Assembly: GCF_018274385.1 (NCBI RefSeq)
Contig: NZ_JAAFYZ010000033.1
Span: 1-64,000 of the forward strand
Reading direction: 5' to 3'
Source of the DNA: Catenulispora pinistramenti
Lineage (GTDB): Bacteria; Actinomycetota; Actinomycetes; Streptomycetales; Catenulisporaceae
DNA: 64,000 bases
Below, in pieces: positions 43,506-64,000 of the stretch (positions within the stretch are counted from its first letter, which is position 1; each line of letters opens with the position of its first letter). Under the pieces are notes generated by a model, which made no database searches, was not told the DNA's origin, and worked only from the letters and a program-made list of their open reading frames with translations. A program made the position numbers and the translations under genes.

Positions 43506-43575
43506 CGCTCCGTCCCGGCCGCCGCCGCACCTAGCATCCGAAGTGATCGAGGACGACCACGGGGAGGTCCACCAC

Positions 43576-44010
43576 ATGTCCGCGACCACCATCGCCTTTC
43601 GCGACATGCTCAAGTCGAAGATCCACCGGGCCACGGTGACCCAGTCCGACCTGCACTACGTGGGTTCCATCACCGTCGACGCCACCCTGATGGCCGCCGC
43701 CGACCTGCTCCCCGGCGAGAAGGTCGACGTCGTCGACATCGACAACGGCAACCGGTTCTCGACCTACGTGATCGAAGGTCCCGCCGACAGCGGCGTGATC
43801 GGGGTCAACGGCGCCGCGGCCCGCCTGGTGGCCCCCGGCGACCTGGTGATCGTCATCTCCTACTCGGCGGTGGCCGAGGAGCACGCCCGCTCCTTCCAGC
43901 CGCGCATCGTCTTCGTCGACGCCGAGAACCGCATCGCGGCCGCGGGTTCGGACCCCGCGGCGGCGCCGGCCGGCTCCGGCCTGCTCCGGGGCGACGCCGC
44001 ACAGGTCTGA
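43576..44010 (+). CDS. panD: Aspartate 1-decarboxylase PanD
   Basis: A 144-aa pyruvoyl-dependent decarboxylase that turns L-Asp into beta-alanine. [20 protein letters not shown] at 11-30 is the family signature; cleavage between Gly30 and Ser31 makes the pyruvoyl group. [12 protein letters not shown] and [19 protein letters not shown] complete the core. ATG 43576 has GGGGAGGT upstream and is preferred over the longer frame. It starts the plus-strand operon with P450, glycosyltransferase and NRPS, which ties it to peptide supply rather than only to pantothenate. Confidence 0.93.
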   Translation: MSATTIAFRDMLKSKIHRATVTQSDLHYVGSITVDATLMAAADLLPGEKVDVVDIDNGNRFSTYVIEGPADSGVIGVNGAAARLVAPGDLVIVISYSAVAEEHARSFQPRIVFVDAENRIAAAGSDPAAAPAGSGLLRGDAAQV

Positions 44011-44081
44011 TCCACCTCCGCACGTTTTCCGCGCCCTCGGCGCGTCCTGGTTTCCCGGTTCCGCTCTTGGAGACACCTGCC

Positions 44082-45311
44082 ATGGATTTCGAAGCGCTCA
44101 CCACGCTGCCCGCCGCCGAGCGGATCACCGAGCTGTTCGCCTACTTCGCCGACCGGCGCGCCCGCGAGGCGGCCGGGCCGAGCAGCCAGCCCAACGTCTG
44201 GGAGGTCTTCCGCTACGAGGAGTCGATGGCGGTCCTGTCCGACTACGAGACCTTCACCAGCGACAAGACCGCGCTGATCCCCGAGGACCAGAAGCGGCTG
44301 GCGCAAGCCGCCCGCGGCAACTTCATCGGCATCGACCCGCCGCTGCACACCCAGATGCGGGCCCTGGTCAACAAGGCGTTCACGCCCAGCACGATCGCCA
44401 AGCTGGAACCGCGCATCCACGACCTGTCCGAGAACCTGCTCGACGAGGTCTTCGGCGCGGCCGAGCCCGGTGGCGAAGCCGCCTTCGACCTGGCCCAGGA
44501 CTACGCCAGCCAGCTGAGCGCCTCGGTCATCGCCGAGCTGTTCGGCATCCCGCAGGCCGACCACAAGGTGTTCTGGACCTGGTCGGACGGTCTGATCGGG
44601 TCCCGGCCGTTCGGCGAGCTGGGCACGGTCGACGAGGAGGCGATGCGCAAGATCGGCAAGCTGCTGGAGGAGGCCAGCCTCTATCTGCTGGCACACGTCG
44701 CCGAGCGCCGCGCCGATCCGCGCGAGGACCTGACCAGCACGCTGGCCAGTGTCGAGATCGACGGCAGGAAGCTCCAGGACGACGAGATCTTCGGCATCAT
44801 CGCCATGTTCCTGATCGCCGGCCACATGTCCACCTCGCTGCTGATCGGCAACACCGTGATGGGCCTGGCCGAGCACCCCGACGCGCTGGCCGAGGTGCGC
44901 GCCGACCCCGGTCTGCTGCCGTCGGCGATCGAGGAGGTGCTGCGCTGGCGCCCGGCCCTGATCCGCGACCAGCGGGTGGCCCGGGTCGACACGGTTCTGG
45001 GCGGCACCCCGATCCCCAAGGGCGGCAACGTCTGTGTCTGGCTGGCCTCGGCCAACCGCGACGAGCGGGTGTTCGCCGACGGCGCGCGCTTCGACATCCA
45101 CCGCGACCCCAACCCGCACCGCGCGTTCGGCAAGGGCATCCACTTCTGCCTCGGCGCGCCGCTGGCCCGGCTGGAGTCCCGGATCGCGGTCGAGGGCCTG
45201 CTGCGCCGCACCTCCGACATCGTGCCGCGGGACGGCGTCGCGCTGCATTCCTCGGTCGGCCTCATCGGCCCGGTCCGGCTGCCGGTATCGGCGACCCTGG
45301 CAGAACGCTGA
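44082..45311 (+). CDS. Cytochrome P450 with unusual I-helix
   Basis: A 409-aa bacterial P450. The haem loop FGKGIHFCLG has Cys356 as ligand. EEVLRWRPAL with the ExxR pair is intact. In the I-helix, LIAGHMSTSLLIGN has Met249 and Ser250 where AGHET is usual, so the acid of the acid-alcohol pair is missing. ATG 44082 has GGAGA upstream and is preferred over the longer frame. It probably hydroxylates or cross-links an amino acid on the peptide. Its stop overlaps the glycosyltransferase start (TGATG). Confidence 0.92.
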   Translation: MDFEALTTLPAAERITELFAYFADRRAREAAGPSSQPNVWEVFRYEESMAVLSDYETFTSDKTALIPEDQKRLAQAARGNFIGIDPPLHTQMRALVNKAFTPSTIAKLEPRIHDLSENLLDEVFGAAEPGGEAAFDLAQDYASQLSASVIAELFGIPQADHKVFWTWSDGLIGSRPFGELGTVDEEAMRKIGKLLEEASLYLLAHVAERRADPREDLTSTLASVEIDGRKLQDDEIFGIIAMFLIAGHMSTSLLIGNTVMGLAEHPDALAEVRADPGLLPSAIEEVLRWRPALIRDQRVARVDTVLGGTPIPKGGNVCVWLASANRDERVFADGARFDIHRDPNPHRAFGKGIHFCLGAPLARLESRIAVEGLLRRTSDIVPRDGVALHSSVGLIGPVRLPVSATLAER

Positions 45312-46477
45312 TGCGGGTCCTGGCCACCGCCGCGCCGGGCTCGGGGCTCTTCCTGCCGACGGTCCCGCTGGCCTGGGCCCTGCGCGCGGCCGGGCACGAG
45401 GTGCTGATGGTGAACACCGGCGCCACCTCGAACGCCGTGGCGGCCAGCGGTTTCTCGACCGTCGACGCGGCTCCGGGCGTCGACGTCCATGCCGAGTTCC
45501 TGGCCGCCAGCCAAGCGGTCCTGGCCGCCACCGACGGAACCCGGCCCAAGCGTTCGGGCATGGGGATGTTCGGCGAGGCGATGGCCGACGGACTCCTTCG
45601 CGCCGCGGAACACTTCCGTCCCGACCTCGTGGTGTCCACCCTCGAACAGGGCGCGGGGGAGTTGGTGGCGGCCAGGTACGCGATCCCGTATGTGGAGCAG
45701 AGCGTGCGGCTGGCCTGGGCCGGACCGGACGAGCAGGCGGCGAAGTACCGCGCCGCCGTCGCCGAGTATCTGCTGCCGACCCGGGAGCGGCTGGGTATCT
45801 CAGTGCCCTACACCGAGCCCGCCGCCTGCCTCGACATCCGGCCGGCGAGCCTGGGCGGCCACGACTCCAAGACCGAGTGGCCGCTGCGGTACGTCCCTTA
45901 CAACGAGGGCCGGGTGCTGCCCGACTGGATACTCGACCGCCCGGACCGGCCGCGGGTGTGCGTGACGATGGGCAGCGTGCTGGGCAGCCTCCCGGCGGGT
46001 TCGGAGCTGAAGCAGCTCTATGTGGCCGTGGTCCGGGAGATCCTGCTGGAGCTCGCGGGTCTGGGCGTCGAGACCGTCGTGGCCATGGGCGAATCCGACC
46101 TCGAAGGCGTCGGCGAGCTGCCCGAGTCGGTGCGGATCGCGGGCTGGACGCCGCTGAGCGCGCTGTTGCCCACCTGCTCGGCGATCGTCCACCACGGCGG
46201 CGCCGGCACCTCGCTGACCGCGCTGGCCCTCGGCGTGCCCCAGGTGGTGCTGCCGCAGGGCGCCGACCAGCCGGCCAACGCCGCCGTGCTGGCCGAGCGG
46301 GGGCTGGCGGTCCTGATCCGGCCGGAGACGATCAGCGCGGCGGCGGTGCGCGACGGCCTGGCGCGGGTGCTCGACGAGCCCGGGTTCGGCTCAGCCGCCG
46401 AGGCGGTGCGCGCCGAGATGCACGCGATGCCCAGCCCCGCCGACGTCGCCGGAAGCCTGGCCGCCCTGGCCGGCTGA
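45311..46477 (+). CDS. Family 1 glycosyltransferase
   Basis: A 388-aa GT1/GT-B enzyme of the natural-product class. The N-terminal acceptor half starts MRVLATAAPGSGLFLPTVPL. The C-terminal donor half has GWTPLSALLPTCSAIVHHGG and AGTSLTALALGVPQVVLPQG, the UDP/TDP-sugar-binding motif (HHGGAGTS near 294). It probably glycosylates a hydroxyl of Hpg, Tyr or a P450-made alcohol. No deoxysugar genes are in the window, so the sugar source is unknown. ATG overlaps the P450 stop. Confidence 0.9.
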   Translation: MRVLATAAPGSGLFLPTVPLAWALRAAGHEVLMVNTGATSNAVAASGFSTVDAAPGVDVHAEFLAASQAVLAATDGTRPKRSGMGMFGEAMADGLLRAAEHFRPDLVVSTLEQGAGELVAARYAIPYVEQSVRLAWAGPDEQAAKYRAAVAEYLLPTRERLGISVPYTEPAACLDIRPASLGGHDSKTEWPLRYVPYNEGRVLPDWILDRPDRPRVCVTMGSVLGSLPAGSELKQLYVAVVREILLELAGLGVETVVAMGESDLEGVGELPESVRIAGWTPLSALLPTCSAIVHHGGAGTSLTALALGVPQVVLPQGADQPANAAVLAERGLAVLIRPETISAAAVRDGLARVLDEPGFGSAAEAVRAEMHAMPSPADVAGSLAALAG

Positions 46478-46534
46478 GGACCCCGCGCCGGCCCCGTTGT
46501 GGAAGTCCTGACCCACGAAGGTGAGAGATCCGCG

Positions 46535-49500
46535 ATGACCATCACGACGACCCCGGTCCCCCTCGCTGCGGCCCAGGCCGGGATGTGGTTCGCCCAGCAG
46601 CTGGACCGGGCGAACCCCATCTTCGCCGGCGGCCAGTACCTCGACATCGAGGGGGCCGTGGATCCGGAGCTGCTCCGCCAGGCCGTGGTGCGTGCCCTGC
46701 TCGAATCCGAGGCACTGCACGTCCGCTTCCTCGCCACCGAATCCGGCCCGGCGCAGATCCCCGTGCCCGGCGAGGTCCCGGTTCCGCTGGAGGACCTCAG
46801 CGGCGAACCGGACCCGAAGGCCGCCGCCCTGGCCCGGATGTGGCAGGAGATGGCCCGGCCGATCGACCTAGAGCAGGGCCCGCTGTTCACCTGCATCCTG
46901 TTCCGGGTAGCGCCCGACCGCTATTTCTGGTTCAACCGCGCGCACCACATCGTCTGCGACGGCTACACCTCCTCGCTGGTCGCGGGCCGCGTGGCGCAGA
47001 TCTACTCGGCCCTGGCCACCGGGGGATCGCCGGAGGACGGACGGTTGGGGCCGGCCGCGAGCCTGCTGGACGCGGACGCGGAGTACCGGGCCGGCGAGCA
47101 GTTCCACGCCGACCGCGAGTACTGGACCGACCGGCTTGCCGGGGTCGGGGAAGTACACGGGCTCTCTGACGGCACGGCGCTGCCGGCCCGCACCTTCCTG
47201 CGCGAGACCGTGGAGGTCGGCGCCGACGTCCGCGACGGATTCCAGGCGCTGGCCCGCGGGGTCCGCACCAGCCACTCGGTCGTGGTCTGCGCGGCCATGG
47301 CGGTGTACCTGAGCCGGATGCGCGGGGTCCGGGAAGTCGTCATCGGCCTGCCGGTGGCCGCCCGGTTCGGGGCGGTGCAGAAGAACACCGCGGGCATGGC
47401 GGCGAACGTGGTGCCGCTGCGGCTGGACGTCGATCCGGCTCTGAGCCTGGCCGAGTTCGTCCGCCGGACCGCCGACGAGATCAAGAAGGCGCTGGCGCAT
47501 CAGCGCTACCGGTTCGAGGACCTGCGTCGCGATCTGAAGCTGACCGGCGGCCAGCGGCTCTACGGGCCGTCGGTGGACGTGCTGCGGTTCCAGGAGGACC
47601 TGGGCTTCCACGGCGCCAGGGCCACCGTCGACATCCTGTCCAACGGCCCGGTCGAGGACTTCAACCTCGCCGTCTACAGCGGCGCGAGCATCCCCGGGCT
47701 GCGGGTGTGCCTGGACGCGAACCCGAGGCTGTACCCCACCGATGTGCTCGCGGGGCACCGGGACCGGCTCGCCGTCCTGTTCACGGCGATCGGCGCGGCC
47801 GACCCCGCTGTGCCGATCGGCGACCTGGAATTCCTCCTCCCGGCCGAGCGCGCGGACCTGCTCGGCGACTGGTACGGGCCGACGACGCCGGTGGATCCCA
47901 CCGACATCGCCGATCAGCTGGCCGGGCAGGTCCGGCAGCACCCCGACCGGGTCGCAGTGGTCTGCGACGGCGAACAGCTCACCTACGCCGAGCTCGACGC
48001 CCGGGCGAACCGCCTGGCCCGCCGCCTGGTCGCCGAGGGCGCCGGACCCGAGCGGTTCCTCGCCGTCGCGCTGCCCCGCACCCCGGACCTGCTCGTCGCC
48101 CTGCTCGCGGTCCTCAAGACCGGCGCGGCGTATGTGCCGCTGGACGTGACCTACCCCGCCGACCGCATCGCGTACATGCTCGAACTCTCCAACCCGGTGC
48201 TGGCGCTCGCCACGGCCGGGACGGAATCCGTCCTGGCCTCGGCGCCCGCGGTTCCGCGCCTGTTGCTGGACGACCCCGAGGTGCGGCGCGACCTGGAGAA
48301 CCGCTCGCCGGACCGGCTCGCCGAGGGCGAGCGGCCGGTGCCGCCGCGGCCGGGGAACCCGGCGTACGCGATCTTCACCTCCGGCTCGACCGGCAGGCCC
48401 AAGGGCGTGGTCATCACCCGGCAGGCCCTGGCCGGCTTCACCGCCTGGGCTGTCGAGGCCCTGGGCCGCAATACCCTGGCTCACACGCTGGCCGCGACCT
48501 CGCTCAGCTTCGACCCGTCGGTGCTGGAGATCTTCGCGCCGCTGCGCTGCGGCGGCACGGTCGAGCTGCTGTCCGGCCCGCTCGCCCTGGGCGGCCGCGA
48601 GCTGTCCGGCGGGTACGCCGGCTCGGTGCCCTCGGTGATGGCGACGCTGCTGAGCGGGCCCGGCGTGCAAATGACGGCCGGGACGATCGGCTTCACCGGC
48701 GAGGCGTTGAGCGGTTCGGTCGCGAACCGGGTGCGCGAGGCCGTGCCGGGCTGCCGGATCGCGAACCTGTACGGGCCGACCGAGGTCACCGTCTACGCCA
48801 CGGCCTGGATCTCAGAGCCCGGAGACAGCTCCGCCCCGCCGGTCGGCCGGGCGCTGCCGAACACCCGCGTGTACGTCCTGGACGACCGGCTGCGGCCGGT
48901 GCCGGTCGGCGCGGTCGGCGAGATCTACGTCGAGGGCGCCGGCCTGGCCCGCGGCTACCTGGCCCGGCCCGACCTCACCGCCGACCGCTTCGTCGCCAGC
49001 CCCTTCGGCGTCGCCGGCGCGCGGATGTACCGGACCGGTGACCTGGGCCGCTGGCGGACCGGCGGCGTCCTGGAACACCTGGGCCGCGCCGACGACCAGG
49101 TGAAGGTGCGCGGGTTCCGGGTCGAGCCGGCGGAGGTCCAGGCCGTCCTCGGGCGGCTGCCCGGCGTCCGGCACGCGGTCGTGGCCACCCGCGGCGCCAC
49201 CGCCGACACCAAGCGACTGGTCGCCTACGTCGTCCCGGCCGAAGGCAGCACCCTGACCTGGCCGGAGCTGGCCGTCCGGCTCGGCGCGGACCTCCCGCCC
49301 TACATGGTCCCCTCGGCCGGCGTCATCCTCGGCACCCTGCCGCTGAACCCGAACGGCAAGCTGGACCGCGCCGCGCTGCCGGAGCCGGAAGCCGCCGCCG
49401 AGACCGGCGGTCGCCCGGCGCGCACCCCGGCCGAGGCCACGCTGTGCGAGATCGCCGCCGAGCTGCTGGGCGTGCCGCGGATCGGCATCGACGACGACTA

Positions 49501-49708
49501 CTTCGCCCTCGGCGCCAACTCCCTCACCGCGGTCAAGCTGATCGCCCGGGTGCGCTCGGCGCTGAACGTCGAGCTCGACCTGCGCGCGCTGTTCGACGCG
49601 CAGACCATCTCCCGGCTCTTCGACGACCACCTCACCGCCGCGCTGGCCGCGGCGAGCGCGGACCCGGCGCGCCCCGCCCTGGTGCCCCGCCCCCGCCGGA
49701 TCCCTTAA
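46535..49708 (+). CDS. NRPS, module 1 (C-A-PCP)
   Basis: A 1057-aa single-module NRPS. The condensation domain (about 5-440) has the active HHIVCDG motif and resembles EntF-type C domains (LAAAQAGMWFAQQL). The adenylation domain (about 460-960) has [22 protein letters not shown] and YRTGDL. Specificity residues read by eye are D-P-L-G-G-T-L-V-Y, a code I cannot assign. The carrier domain has DDYFALGANSL with the phosphopantetheine Ser. ATG 46535 follows AAGGTGAG; GTG 46499 is longer but less likely. A first C domain without an upstream module in the gene suggests an acyl starter or a donor made elsewhere. Confidence 0.9.
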   Translation: MTITTTPVPLAAAQAGMWFAQQLDRANPIFAGGQYLDIEGAVDPELLRQAVVRALLESEALHVRFLATESGPAQIPVPGEVPVPLEDLSGEPDPKAAALARMWQEMARPIDLEQGPLFTCILFRVAPDRYFWFNRAHHIVCDGYTSSLVAGRVAQIYSALATGGSPEDGRLGPAASLLDADAEYRAGEQFHADREYWTDRLAGVGEVHGLSDGTALPARTFLRETVEVGADVRDGFQALARGVRTSHSVVVCAAMAVYLSRMRGVREVVIGLPVAARFGAVQKNTAGMAANVVPLRLDVDPALSLAEFVRRTADEIKKALAHQRYRFEDLRRDLKLTGGQRLYGPSVDVLRFQEDLGFHGARATVDILSNGPVEDFNLAVYSGASIPGLRVCLDANPRLYPTDVLAGHRDRLAVLFTAIGAADPAVPIGDLEFLLPAERADLLGDWYGPTTPVDPTDIADQLAGQVRQHPDRVAVVCDGEQLTYAELDARANRLARRLVAEGAGPERFLAVALPRTPDLLVALLAVLKTGAAYVPLDVTYPADRIAYMLELSNPVLALATAGTESVLASAPAVPRLLLDDPEVRRDLENRSPDRLAEGERPVPPRPGNPAYAIFTSGSTGRPKGVVITRQALAGFTAWAVEALGRNTLAHTLAATSLSFDPSVLEIFAPLRCGGTVELLSGPLALGGRELSGGYAGSVPSVMATLLSGPGVQMTAGTIGFTGEALSGSVANRVREAVPGCRIANLYGPTEVTVYATAWISEPGDSSAPPVGRALPNTRVYVLDDRLRPVPVGAVGEIYVEGAGLARGYLARPDLTADRFVASPFGVAGARMYRTGDLGRWRTGGVLEHLGRADDQVKVRGFRVEPAEVQAVLGRLPGVRHAVVATRGATADTKRLVAYVVPAEGSTLTWPELAVRLGADLPPYMVPSAGVILGTLPLNPNGKLDRAALPEPEAAAETGGRPARTPAEATLCEIAAELLGVPRIGIDDDYFALGANSLTAVKLIARVRSALNVELDLRALFDAQTISRLFDDHLTAALAAASADPARPALVPRPRRIP

Positions 49709-49717
49709 GGAGCAAGC

Positions 49718-64000
<14,283 letters not shown>

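Overview
The window comes from a high-GC, filamentous-type actinobacterium. Evidence: actinobacterial 23S/5S rRNA ends, a sepX/glpR divisome gene beside rimJ-like and mogA genes, GTG and TTG starts with overlapping stop/start codons, a streptomycete-type Tad pilus locus and a non-ribosomal peptide cluster. I cannot name the genus from sequence alone.

Layout. (1) 1-4440 is core chromosome: the 3' end of 23S rRNA, a 5S gene with a strong terminator, tRNA-Ala(CGC), sepX/glpR, a GNAT acetyltransferase, mogA, tRNA-Phe(GAA), a YccF membrane protein, tRNA-Asp(GTC), tRNA-Glu(TTC) and tRNA-Lys(TTT). (2) 4416-34780 reads as a 30 kb genomic island in the tRNA-Lys gene. A 24-bp identical direct repeat bounds it: the tRNA 3' end at 4416-4439 and a detached copy at 34757-34780. 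A decayed tyrosine-recombinase gene lies directly inside the left end. Cargo: a lone EccC/EssC-type ATPase (type VII secretion motor); a WXG small protein, WXG alpha/beta-hydrolase and lipoprotein operon; a tandemly duplicated lipoprotein gene with one dead copy; a full Tad pilus operon ending in a LysM-BTAD fusion; and a 1543-aa RHS/YD-repeat toxin with a WXG N-terminus and an overlapping candidate immunity gene. (3) 35275-64000 is an NRPS cluster cut by the window end: LuxR-type regulator, MFS exporter, TIGR01777 epimerase, ABC transporter, 4-hydroxyphenylglycine (Hpg) operon (hmaS, hmo, hpgT), panD, cytochrome P450, glycosyltransferase and two NRPS genes with five modules in total, ending in a thioesterase.

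How the genes fit together. In the island, the EccC motor and three proteins with WXG motifs suggest a compact type VII-linked toxin cargo next to a surface pilus, although no other type VII core subunit is visible. In the cluster, HmaS, Hmo and HpgT make Hpg. The NRPS line reads X - Asp (probable) - N-methyl-Hpg - X - Tyr-like, then release by the thioesterase. P450 and glycosyltransferase are expected tailoring steps. PanD adds a beta-alanine supply whose use is not explained by the adenylation domains seen here. Adenylation codes were read by eye and need confirmation.
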